This document shows, piece by piece, positions 1 to 5,516 of a stretch of 35,727 nucleotides of DNA. The position numbers were made by a program, and so were the translations under genes. The DNA comes from Meishania litoralis (lineage in GTDB: Bacteria > Bacteroidota > Bacteroidia > Flavobacteriales > Flavobacteriaceae). The number at the start of each line of letters is the position of its first letter. Within the stretch, counting starts at the first letter, position 1. The DNA is taken from assembly GCF_042611095.1 (NCBI RefSeq), contig NZ_JBHFPV010000008.1, positions 1-35,727 of the forward strand, given 5' to 3'. Below the pieces are notes generated by a model. It searched no databases, had not been told where the DNA came from, and saw only the letters and a list, made by a program, of their open reading frames with translations.

Positions 1-64
1 TCCCTTCCATTCTAGCTCATATTAATTATTGGGAAACTACTATATTTATCAATAATTGATTAGT

Positions 65-97
65 GGCTCGTAAACATACGAGCCGAGACCGTTGTAC
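65..97 (+). repeat. 3' end of a cassette-type repeat, with small hairpin
   Basis: An 8-bp hairpin (GGCTCGTA at 65-72, TACGAGCC at 77-84) is followed by GAGACCGTTGTAC at 85-97. The latter matches the 3' end of the complete repeat at 535-667 (ACGAGACCGTTGAAC). The 5' half of the repeat is not recognisable in the first 60 bases, so this is a partial or rearranged copy. It ends 20 bases before the first gene of the array. Confidence 0.6.
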
Positions 98-116
98 GCA
101 AGCTGAAAAAAGCATT

Positions 117-527
117 ATGAAAAATAAAATCTTAATACTTACTTTGACAATTCTATTTAGTTACCAATTTGGTTTTGGACAGGAAAATGAATCGATGGAA
201 TTTAATTCTGATGATTTGATTGGAGTTTGGTATCCAAAATATATTCGTGGTAAATCTGATTTGACTTTTGAAAAGAAGGTAACTACTGAACACAAGTACG
301 GATTAAGTATTGAAATATTGAAAAACGGAGAGTTCCGAAATAGATATTCCGCACCTTGTGGAAATGACACAATGCTTCGGACTCATAATTATAGTGGGAA
401 ATGGAATCTGAATGAAAATGATTGGATAATAACCACTTCTGAACCAATTAATCGAAAAGGAACTGTTTATAAAATAGTGGAATTAATGTCTGACAAATTG
501 GTTCTTGCGGAAATTAATGCAGAATAA
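117..527 (+). CDS. Secreted lipocalin-like protein
   Basis: The predicted protein has 136 residues. I chose the ATG at 117 because it opens a clean signal peptide (Lys-Asn-Lys, a hydrophobic stretch, then cleavage after FGQ at about residue 22); the frame extends upstream to a GTG at 63, but those 18 codons overlap the repeat end and do not look like a leader. The mature part starts with a D-L-I-G-V-W segment and ends with E-L-M-S-D-K-L-V-L, the usual start and late strand of small lipocalin-like beta-barrels of Bacteroidetes. It is probably exported to the periplasm or surface; the ligand is unknown. The gene sits between two repeat ends and its stop codon is 8 bases before the next repeat, like a single-gene cassette. 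Confidence 0.8.
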   Translation: MKNKILILTLTILFSYQFGFGQENESMEFNSDDLIGVWYPKYIRGKSDLTFEKKVTTEHKYGLSIEILKNGEFRNRYSAPCGNDTMLRTHNYSGKWNLNENDWIITTSEPINRKGTVYKIVELMSDKLVLAEINAE

Positions 528-534
528 AGCCAGC

Positions 535-667
535 GTACAACAATGTATAACCGCAATTACGGCGGATTCGACTACGTCCGAATCCACTCGGAATTGCTAA
601 CGCCAGTTCTTAACCGAAAATTAGTAACTTTAAATCCGTAACTGACGGTTATACGAGACCGTTGAAC
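535..667 (+). repeat. Palindromic cassette-type repeat, copy 1 (attC-like)
   Basis: This is the clearest copy of the array repeat. GTACAAC (535-541) opens it. The outer stem is GTATAACCG (545-553) with CGGTTATAC (646-654). Inside are one hairpin with CAATT/AATTG (554-558, 592-596) and GGATTCG/CGAATCC (564-570, 579-585), and a second arm pair CAGTT/AACTG (604-608, 640-644). It ends GAGACCGTTGAAC (655-667). Over the first 68 bases it differs from copy 2 at only one base. It starts 8 bases after one gene and ends just before the next, in the same orientation as both. Confidence 0.9.
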
Positions 668-673
668 ACCATT

Positions 674-1426
674 ATGAAAAACCTGCTTGCAAGCGTAATT
701 ACCCTTCTGATTTTTAATAATTCCTTTGCTCAAAAAAGTGAATCTGAATTATTGAAAAATTATGAATTCTATGTTGAGAAAAACATAGAAATGGGAAAAT
801 GGAGTACTAAATTTTATCTTATAAACGGACTTGTTTCAGTACGAGAAAATTATTGGAAAAATGAACTACGAAGTCGAACGGAATTTGAATACGACCGATA
901 TGGAAATGTAGAACGTGAAAAAAATACCTTTGACATTAACGAAGGACAGGTAAACAATATTTCAAACCTTAAATTGGAATATAATGGCTCATTGCTTGTA
1001 AGAAAGACAAACGATTTTGGAATGACCGAAAAATATTCTGACTTCAACGAATTGGGGAAACCCAAACTGATTGAAAGAATTGAGGAATCTGATTTCAAAG
1101 CTTGGCCTTATAAAGACCTGATGGAATATGATAAAAAAGGAAATATCATTAAATCAACAGAACTCAGTACTTACGAAGATTTGAACGGAAAAACTGTCAA
1201 CGAAAAAGCTACAACATATTATAAATATGACGACCGAAATAATGTGATTGAAATTCACAGAGAATATGAACCAAAACAAGAATTTCCAATCCCAATCACA
1301 GGAGGACCATTTTTGTATGAGTTTGAGTATTTTAGATACAAATACAACAAGAATGGACTTTGGACTAAAAAGTTTAAAACAGTAAACGGAAAGGAATATC
1401 TCGTTGCTAAAAGAAAATATAAATAA
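674..1426 (+). CDS. Secreted YD-repeat-like protein
   Basis: The predicted protein has 250 residues. The ATG at 674 gives a signal peptide ending at about FAQ (residue 20); a TTG at 662 in frame lies inside the repeat and is unlikely. The mature protein carries about five degenerate tyrosine-rich motifs of the type E-Y-D-x-x-G-N-x (FEYDRYGNVERE, MEYDKKGNIIKS, YKYDDRNNVIEI, YKYNKNGLWTKK). Such motifs resemble the YD/RHS-type strands found in many small exported proteins of Bacteroidetes that fold as beta-sheet. No catalytic residues are recognisable and the function is unknown. The gene starts 7 bases after repeat copy 1 and ends 4 bases before copy 2. Confidence 0.8.
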   Translation: MKNLLASVITLLIFNNSFAQKSESELLKNYEFYVEKNIEMGKWSTKFYLINGLVSVRENYWKNELRSRTEFEYDRYGNVEREKNTFDINEGQVNNISNLKLEYNGSLLVRKTNDFGMTEKYSDFNELGKPKLIERIEESDFKAWPYKDLMEYDKKGNIIKSTELSTYEDLNGKTVNEKATTYYKYDDRNNVIEIHREYEPKQEFPIPITGGPFLYEFEYFRYKYNKNGLWTKKFKTVNGKEYLVAKRKYK

Positions 1427-1430
1427 CGGT

Positions 1431-1560
1431 GTACAACAATGTATAACCGCAATTACGGCGGATTCGACTACGTCTGAATCCACTCGGAATTGCTAACGTC
1501 TGTGCTAAACCGAAAATTAACGCTTATTAACCCGTAACTGACGGTTATACGAGACCGATG
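1431..1560 (+). repeat. Palindromic cassette-type repeat, copy 2 (attC-like)
   Basis: GTACAAC at 1431-1437 is followed by the outer stem GTATAACCG (1441-1449) / CGGTTATAC (1542-1550). Bases 1431-1498 match copy 1 at 67 of 68 positions. The second half is more diverged (AACCGAAAATTAACGCTTAT type) and the copy ends GAGACCGATG instead of GAGACCGTTG. It begins 4 bases after the YD-repeat gene stop codon. Confidence 0.9.
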
Positions 1561-1756
1561 ATGTACAATTCACATAAAGGTGAACCCAAGTCGCTACATT
1601 GTCGCCAAAGGCTCCAATTCCCGCCCCTTGGGAACTGTACATCATCGCAGGGCCATGCCAGGTTGCATAATCCGTAGGATGAGAGAAACCAGGCCATATA
1701 TCACCTTTAGGCGCCATCGAGGAAAACTGTACATATCAACAGCTATATGCAACCTG
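1556..1756. other. Inverted-repeat-rich non-coding block after repeat copy 2
   Basis: Three inverted repeats lie here: CGATGATGTACA (1556-1567) with TGTACATCATCG (1636-1647), CAGGTTGCATA (1659-1669) with TATGCAACCTG (1746-1756), and TAAAGGTGA (1575-1583) with TCACCTTTA (1701-1709). The first begins exactly at the 3' end of repeat copy 2. A short frame on the minus strand (1560-1717) reads like protein (G-D-I-W-P-G-F-S-H and W-H-G-P-A-M-M-Y) but has no family I recognise, so I treat it as a possible gene fragment only. The block fills most of the gap between the YD-repeat and cupin genes. Confidence 0.6.
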
Positions 1757-1794
1757 TCCACGTTAAAAACGTATTTGTAAATTTATCCCAACAA

Positions 1795-1844
1795 GTTGCG
1801 TAAATTTAAAATCCGCAACGTGGCTGCGCATAGCCCTGCGTTGC
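1795..1844 (+). promoter_or_regulatory. Alternative hairpins in cupin 5' region
   Basis: GCAACG (1815-1820) pairs with CGTTGC (1839-1844), with an inner GGCT/AGCC pair (1822-1825, 1832-1835). The overlapping bases CGCAAC (1814-1819) can instead pair with GTTGCG (1795-1800). The two hairpins exclude each other. There is no T-run, so a terminator is not supported. A role in control of the cupin gene is inference only. Confidence 0.3.
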
Positions 1845-1889
1845 CAGCAATGCCAAAAAAAACTTACGGAAACAAAAATACTGACCAAT

Positions 1890-2333
1890 ATGACTAGAAT
1901 TCGATTATTTTACCTTGCTATATTTCTATTTATTTTTTTAGGCTGTAAATCCGAAAAGAGTCCACCAGAATCACTAGCTATAAACCTAGATGATGTCGAA
2001 TGGGGAGAAGCAGGTGACGGAAGTATAGCACCAGCTGGAACGCGAACAGCTTTGCAATCAACAAATCCGGACACTGGCGGAATTAGTTATTATGCGTGGT
2101 TTCCTGCAGGAGGATTTTTTGACGAGCATTGGCATACTCACGATGAATATGTTGTTTTGATTAGTGGAGAAGTAACAATCAAACTTGGAAAGGAGATTTA
2201 TAACCTTAAACCTGGTGCCTTTATAGTAATTCCAGGTGGAATGCCTCACTATTGGGATATACCAGAGACAGGAGATGCCATTATTTTGGTAAAAAGAGAT
2301 GGACCGCCTGATTTTCACTTTGTCGATAGATAA
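1890..2333 (+). CDS. Cupin-domain lipoprotein
   Basis: The predicted protein has 147 residues. An N-terminal hydrophobic segment ends in a lipobox (L-G-C at about residue 19), so it should be a lipid-anchored envelope protein. The rest is a single cupin barrel: motif 1 is H-W-H-T-H-D-E-Y followed by S-G-E-V, motif 2 is P-G-G-M-P-H-Y-W, giving the three to four His/Glu ligands expected for a metal site. Small exported cupins of this type have no fixed reaction; an enzymatic or ligand-sensing role cannot be told apart here. It stands alone: 330 bases of structured DNA lie upstream and 115 bases separate its stop from repeat copy 3. Confidence 0.85.
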   Translation: MTRIRLFYLAIFLFIFLGCKSEKSPPESLAINLDDVEWGEAGDGSIAPAGTRTALQSTNPDTGGISYYAWFPAGGFFDEHWHTHDEYVVLISGEVTIKLGKEIYNLKPGAFIVIPGGMPHYWDIPETGDAIILVKRDGPPDFHFVDR

Positions 2334-2447
2334 TATGAACATTCATAATACGTCAGATATTTATACTTATCGAATTCGAATATTAAGCTGATTATTAAAT
2401 AAAATTTTTGAAATAAAATAATGCTGTCGAAAATGAAAAGCACGTGC

Positions 2448-2607
2448 TTACAACAATGTATAACCGCAATTACGCGGATTCGACTACCCCTCGACTACGC
2501 TCGGGGCAGGCTAGAATCCACTCGGAATTGCTAAGGTCAGTGCCAAACCGAAAATTAACCCTTATTAACCCTTATTAACCCGTAACTGACGGTTATACGA
2601 GCCGATG
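2448..2607 (+). repeat. Palindromic cassette-type repeat, copy 3, with insertion
   Basis: TACAAC (2449-2454) opens the copy and the outer stem is GTATAACCG (2458-2466) / CGGTTATAC (2590-2598). Compared with copies 1 and 2 it has an extra hairpin in the loop of the first arm (2487-2506 plus flanks) and a tandem duplication of CTTATTAACC near 2561-2580. The inner pair GTCAGT (2536-2541) / ACTGAC (2585-2590) is stronger than in copy 1. It ends GAGCCGATG. It follows the cupin gene at a distance of 115 bases, the largest gap in the array. Confidence 0.88.
2487..2506. repeat. REP-like hairpin inserted in repeat copy 3
   Basis: CCCCTCGACTACGCTCGGGG is absent from the matching loop of copies 1 and 2. 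It can fold on itself through CCCC/GGGG. Short hairpins with a TCGACTACGCTC core are widespread intergenic repeats in Flavobacteriaceae genomes, as far as I know. A relative is inserted in the transposase remnant at 3748-3766. Confidence 0.65.
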
Positions 2608-2683
2608 TGTTGCATTCGCCGATGGCGAACTTTAATCTGCGCAGCTTCGCCGGCAATGCATCTTAAAGTAAATGCAACACATC
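2604..2683. other. Long stem-loop abutting repeat copy 3
   Basis: GATGTGTTGCATT (2604-2616) and AATGCAACACATC (2671-2683) form a perfect 13-bp inverted repeat. Within the loop is a second hairpin TTCGCC-gat-GGCGAA (2615-2629), which competes with the end of the outer stem for two bases. The left arm starts at the GATG that closes repeat copy 3, just as the 1556-1647 stem starts at the end of copy 2. Confidence 0.7.
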
Positions 2684-2961
2684 TGAAGGGCTAAACCGAA
2701 TTGCCATATAACCATCCCAAGGATCCTCGCCACCGACGGGCATCGAGTCCAAACGACAACACATCGCCAGCTAAAAACAATTCGGCCCTGCATATTTTAC
2801 TCCCAATAGCGTGAAATCGACAAGATACGGCCATTCCATGGCCTTCTTGACGAACTATCGTACGGGACACGGTAACGGGCGAACGGACAAATTCCCGAAC
2901 GATAGTTGCCCGATTTCACTATATTTCCGTAAAATTCGCAGAACTGCGTTTAGCCCTTCAG
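2683..2961. other. Element bounded by 14-bp inverted repeats, with nested stems
   Basis: CTGAAGGGCTAAAC (2683-2696) is the exact reverse complement of 2948-2961. Inside lie CCGAATTG/CAATTCGG (2696-2703, 2778-2785), GTGAAATCG/CGATTTCAC (2811-2819, 2911-2919), GGCCAT/ATGGCC (2829-2834, 2838-2843), and AACTATCGT/ACGATAGTT (2853-2861, 2899-2907) continued by CGGG/CCCG across one mismatch. The 61-codon open frame across 2811-2996 runs through these stems and does not look like protein. The block may be a structured RNA, a folded single-stranded recombination site, or a small non-autonomous element; I cannot decide between these. Confidence 0.65.
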
Positions 2962-2979
2962 TTGTACACAATACAAAAA

Positions 2980-3078
2980 ATGAAAATCGGAACTAAAATA
3001 TTAATCCTTTTTTTGACTTTAAATTTGCTTTCCTGCAAAGGAATAGCCTGTAGCCATATTTCAGGACAAGACATTTGA
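2980..3078 (+). CDS. Short lipoprotein leader ORF, in frame with the VOC gene
   Basis: The ATG at 2980 opens a 32-codon frame with a typical lipoprotein signal: Lys residues, a hydrophobic stretch and L-L-S-C. It stops at a TGA (3076-3078). The frame is the same as that of the VOC gene that starts at 3082, separated only by one GAA codon. The likely reading is a lipoprotein VOC gene split by a single nonsense mutation. A free leader peptide or a fused relic of another gene is also possible. Confidence 0.5.
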   Translation: MKIGTKILILFLTLNLLSCKGIACSHISGQDI

Positions 3079-3081
3079 GAA

Positions 3082-3504
3082 ATGACAGATAAAGAGCATA
3101 AAATAGAAATAGATTTTTTAGACCACGTAGCAATTAGAGTTGCTGATATGGAAGCTTCTGCAGCATGGTATGAAAAAGTATTGGGCCTGAAACGATATAA
3201 ATTACCTGAATGGGGAGACTTTCCAATCTTTTTACTTTCTGGAAAATCAGGAATTGCATTATTTCCTGCGAATATAACTGATACTAAACTTGAAGCAACT
3301 TCAAGAAATGTCAAAATTGACCATTTTGCATTTAATGTGACAAATGAAAATTTTGAAATAGCTAAAAAAAGATATGTCGAGTTGAATTTGGAATTTAATA
3401 TCCAAGACCATCATTACTTTGATTCAATTTACACAAAAGATATAGATGGACATACGGTTGAATTAACCACAATTAAAGTGAATGAAGACGAATTTTATAA
3501 ATAA
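3082..3504 (+). CDS. VOC (glyoxalase/bleomycin-resistance fold) protein
   Basis: The predicted protein has 140 residues and covers one VOC domain with its two beta-alpha-beta-beta-beta modules: D-H-V-A-I-R-V at residues 14-20, D-H-F-A-F-N-V in the middle and G-H-T-V-E-L-T near the end. His15, the second-module His and the late Glu are the usual metal ligands. The substrate cannot be inferred; relatives include glyoxalases, dioxygenases and resistance proteins. The start at 3082 is the first ATG after an in-frame TGA that cuts off a lipoprotein signal peptide (2980-3078), so the present product would be cytoplasmic if made. A short repeat unit and a terminator follow within 90 bases. Confidence 0.85.
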   Translation: MTDKEHKIEIDFLDHVAIRVADMEASAAWYEKVLGLKRYKLPEWGDFPIFLLSGKSGIALFPANITDTKLEATSRNVKIDHFAFNVTNENFEIAKKRYVELNLEFNIQDHHYFDSIYTKDIDGHTVELTTIKVNEDEFYK

Positions 3505-3514
3505 AAAACTACCC

Positions 3515-3554
3515 ACAACAATGGTAACCGTTGCACAAGCCCCTGACCGACCAT
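3515..3554 (+). repeat. Short array repeat, type B, copy 1
   Basis: ACAACAATGGTAACCGTTGC followed by a C-A-A-G-C segment and TGACCGACCA makes a 40-base unit that recurs at 10930-10969, with about 35 of 41 bases identical. It begins with ACAAC like the long repeats and again lies about 10 bases after a stop codon. The long palindromic middle is missing, so it may be a collapsed or distinct site type. Confidence 0.65.
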
Positions 3555-3569
3555 GGAACAGTTCGATAT

Positions 3570-3592
3570 AAGCCCTTTTACGGGGCTTTTTT
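3570..3592 (+). terminator. Intrinsic terminator after VOC gene
   Basis: AAGCCC (3570-3575) and GGGCTT (3583-3588) form a stem with a 7-base loop, followed by a run of T. The orientation fits the end of transcription from the VOC gene. A degenerate counterpart follows the second type B repeat near 10985-11007. Confidence 0.65.
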
Positions 3593-3601
3593 CTTGTCGG
3601 A

Positions 3602-4080
3602 TCAGAAGATGTAGTCCGATATTCGAGGCCCTATCGAAGGACCGAACAGGTATTGAAGGACGCTTTTGAACGTTGTTTCCAAAGCAAGTTTCCCCGCCCC
3701 GCTCTTGACATGTTTTTCGGTGAACTTCAGGTACTTCTTCAGGCCTGTACTGAGCATGTCGAAGTATTGTAGGCGATCGCCGAGAGGTGCATCACCTTGT
3801 TGGCCTGTTTTATCCCTATGGTATTTATCTTCCTTAGCCCCATGAACTGGGTCAGGGTGCCGAAAACGGGCTCTACCGTACTCTGGCGCTTGCCCTTCAT
3901 GTAACGGCCCTGTGGGCTCTCCACCCTTGCAATGTTTCGTATTCCTCGCGATAATAGGTGACGCTGAACTTCTTCTCCTGGGCGCTTTTACCAAGACAGC
4001 GGCTTCTTATCGGGCAATCGGTACGGACATGCTTTCTTGCCCTATATTCCTTCTTTTCGTTCCCGTACGAAGCCTTCATA
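3602..4080 (-). pseudogene. Decayed IS1182-family transposase, C-terminal part
   Basis: Three overlapping minus-strand frames together give the C-terminal third of an IS1182-type transposase. The first (4079 to about 3930) has a Cys-rich part (R-T-D-C-P-I-R-S-R-C-L-G-K-S). The second (about 3924 to 3770) has the very typical R-Q-S-T-V-E-P-V-F-G-T-L and G-I-K-Q-A-N-K motifs. The third (about 3745 to 3602) continues L-K-K-Y-L-K-F to a TGA at 3602-3604. The first frame change lies near 3920-3930; the second is explained by a hairpin inserted at about 3748-3766. The N-terminal two thirds, including the first catalytic acidic residues, are missing, as are clear terminal inverted repeats. It cannot be active. 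Confidence 0.85.
3748..3766. repeat. REP-like hairpin inserted in transposase remnant
   Basis: TACTGAGCATGTCGAAGTA interrupts the transposase frame between the conserved A-Y-N and L-K-K-Y-L-K-F segments. Reversed it reads TACTTCGACATGCTCAGTA, the common flavobacterial CTTCGACnnnGCTCAG hairpin type, related to the insertion in repeat copy 3. Confidence 0.55.
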
Positions 4081-4096
4081 TTTCAGGATAAGACAG

Positions 4097-4140
4097 TTTG
4101 CACAAAACAAAACTTTTACTTACTTTTGACGTTAGTAACG
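4097..4140 (+). promoter_or_regulatory. Promoter and palindromic operator of higBA
   Basis: TTTG at 4097-4100 and TACTTTTG at 4121-4128 fit the Bacteroidetes -33 and -7 elements with a spacing of 20. The palindrome CGTTAGTAACG (4130-4140) begins two bases after the -7 box, at the expected transcription start, where binding of the HigA antitoxin would block transcription. The toxin gene starts 12 bases after the palindrome. Autoregulation is known for HigA families and is inferred here. Confidence 0.6.
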
Positions 4141-4152
4141 CAAAACAAAACT

Positions 4153-4434
4153 ATGATTGTTTCATTTGGATCGAAAGAAACCGAAATGATTTGGAACGGT
4201 ATACGAGTAAAAAAAATGCCGATAGAAATTCAGAGCGTTGGACGTCGGAAATTGAGAATGCTGAACAACTCACAAGATATTATGGACTTGAGAATTCCAC
4301 CATCAAACCGACTTGAAAAACTGACTGGGAATTTAAAGGACTTTTACAGTATACGAATTAATAAACAATGGAGAATCATTTTCAAATGGAACAATGGAAA
4401 CGCAAGTGAAGTAGAAATAACCGATTATCATTAA
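4153..4434 (+). CDS. higB: HigB-type toxin (RelE superfamily)
   Basis: The predicted protein has 93 residues, the normal size of HigB/plasmid killer proteins. I use the ATG at 4153, which gives a standard start (I-V-S-F-G-S-K-E-T-E); the longer open frame upstream runs into the transposase remnant. Diagnostic features are the early R-R-K-L-R-M-L segment, the D-L-R-I-P-P-S-N-R-L-E-K-L motif in the middle and the late Q-W-R-I-I-F-K-W strand with the conserved arginine. The family acts as a ribosome-dependent mRNA endonuclease. It precedes the antitoxin gene by 11 bases, the toxin-first order typical of higBA. Confidence 0.92.
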   Translation: MIVSFGSKETEMIWNGIRVKKMPIEIQSVGRRKLRMLNNSQDIMDLRIPPSNRLEKLTGNLKDFYSIRINKQWRIIFKWNNGNASEVEITDYH

Positions 4435-4445
4435 AAAAGAATAAA

Positions 4446-4748
4446 ATGAAAAAGCTGGAAAATGTACACCCCGGAGAAGTTTTGAATTTTGAATTTCTTG
4501 AACCACTAGAAATTTCGGCTTACCGACTTTCAAAAGACCTGAAAATACCTCAAACAAGGATTTCGGAAATCATCAAAGGCAGACGCAGAATAACAGCAGA
4601 CACAGCTCTTCGATTGAGTAAATATTTTGGAAACTCTGCAAAGTTTTGGCTCGGACTTCAAGACGATTATGATATTGAAGAGGAACGTGACGAAAAAAAA
4701 GCGGAATTGGACGAAATAAAAAAGTATGAAAATAAAAACGTTGCCTAA
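4446..4748 (+). CDS. higA: HigA-type antitoxin, XRE-family repressor
   Basis: The predicted protein has 100 residues. It begins with the characteristic H-P-G-E-V-L segment and has a helix-turn-helix (S-A-Y-R-L-S-K-D-L-K-I-P-Q-T-R-I-S-E-I-I-K-G in pieces, residues about 25-47), then the F-W-L-G-L-Q-D-D-Y-D motif of HigA. It should bind and neutralise the upstream HigB and repress the shared promoter. The charged tail overlaps the start of the next array repeat: the stop codon lies inside GCCTAACC. Confidence 0.92.
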   Translation: MKKLENVHPGEVLNFEFLEPLEISAYRLSKDLKIPQTRISEIIKGRRRITADTALRLSKYFGNSAKFWLGLQDDYDIEEERDEKKAELDEIKKYENKNVA

Positions 4749-4873
4749 CCCCCTGTAAGCGCAATAACGGCTGAATTTACCAATCTCAAATTCAACTCGT
4801 TTTGCTAAATCAGGTTCGTCAGCGGAAAGTACTCGCGCATTTTCCAGTTACTGACAGTTACACAAACACGATG
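4744..4873 (+). repeat. Diverged cassette-type repeat, copy 4
   Basis: The alignment with copies 1-3 is clear though imperfect: TGTAAGCGCAATAACGGC for GTATAACCGCAATTACGGC, TTTGCTAA for ATTGCTAA, CAGCGGAAAGT for AACCGAAAATT, and ACTGACAGTTACAC for ACTGACGGTTATAC. The pairs TGTAA/TTACA (4754-4758, 4858-4862) and GTCAG/CTGAC (4818-4822, 4851-4855) are kept, so the fold is kept although the bases changed. It ends CACGATG (4867-4873). It begins with GCCTAAC, which happens to fit the classical attC R'' core, and overlaps the higA stop codon. Confidence 0.75.
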
Positions 4874-4930
4874 GCGGTAATTTAACCCCTACCAAACTCC
4901 GACTTGAACATCTAGTAAATAAATAGAAAT

Positions 4931-5356
4931 ATGAACAAACCAATTTATCTTTTTGTTCTGACTTTAGGAATAATTTCTTGTAGTTCTGATGATGAAACTG
5001 AAATTAGCAATTCAGATTTGGTTGGAATATGGAATTGGACAGGAACTTCTGGGGGACTAATCTACTTTGAAGAAACACCTGAAACAACAGGAAAAACTAT
5101 CCATCTGACTTTAAAGGACAATTACAGTTTCTCAATTTCCGAAAATGGAAATGAAATATCAAGCAGAACTTATGAGTTGACCTTGAAAAAATCTATTTAT
5201 TCTGGAAAAATGGAAAAGTTTATACAATTTCCCGAAAATCAACAATATACTGGAATTGTGAATAGAGGAATTATTAAGACTTATGAGACTAACAAACTTG
5301 ATATTTCCGACAATAATTATGACGGAATTGGAAGCGGATTTGTGAAAATTGAATAA
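4931..5356 (+). CDS. Lipocalin-like lipoprotein
   Basis: The predicted protein has 141 residues with a lipobox (I-S-C at about residue 17) followed by an acidic and serine-rich linker, so it is an outer- or inner-membrane-anchored lipoprotein. The mature part starts S-D-L-V-G-I-W-N-W, the usual first strand of lipocalin-like lipoproteins, like the first gene of this array (117-527), but the two are not close copies. Function and ligand are unknown. It stands alone between repeat copy 4 and a partial copy 5 and fits a one-gene cassette. Confidence 0.8.
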   Translation: MNKPIYLFVLTLGIISCSSDDETEISNSDLVGIWNWTGTSGGLIYFEETPETTGKTIHLTLKDNYSFSISENGNEISSRTYELTLKKSIYSGKMEKFIQFPENQQYTGIVNRGIIKTYETNKLDISDNNYDGIGSGFVKIE

Positions 5357-5362
5357 AAAACT

Positions 5363-5430
5363 ACACACAACAAAGAACTGTGGTATAAGCAATAACAGTT
5401 TAGGCGCAATTCTAAATTGTTTTTTGCGTT
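5363..5430 (+). repeat. Partial cassette-type repeat, copy 5
   Basis: ACAACAAAG lies at 5367-5375 and GTATAAGC at 5383-5390, followed by AATAACAG and an arm CGCAA/TTGCG around 5404-5428. This matches the 5' half of the long repeats. No CGGTTATAC-like 3' half is visible before the next gene at 5517. It starts 7 bases after the lipoprotein stop codon, in the usual orientation. Confidence 0.5.
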
Positions 5431-5516
5431 TGATTAAGTATTTGCGATCCAAAAGTGTAGAATTTTGAATTAAACCTTTTAGAAAGAAGTACGTCCTAAT
5501 TCCAAACAAATAGTTA

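Noticed and set aside
1517..1717. Minus-strand frame with protein-like segments (W-P-G-F-S-H, W-H-G-P-A-M-M)
   Set aside because: It starts without a promoter, runs into repeat copy 2, and I do not recognise a family. Kept only as a possible fragment inside the structured block.
2811..2996. Open frame of 61 codons on the + strand
   Set aside because: It runs through several long inverted repeats, has a biased composition, and shows no protein pattern.
4744..4750. GCCTAAC as a classical attC R'' core site
   Set aside because: No GTTRRRY partner lies at the matching 3' end (the copy ends GATGGCG), and the other copies do not have GCCTAAC. It overlaps the higA stop codon and may be chance.
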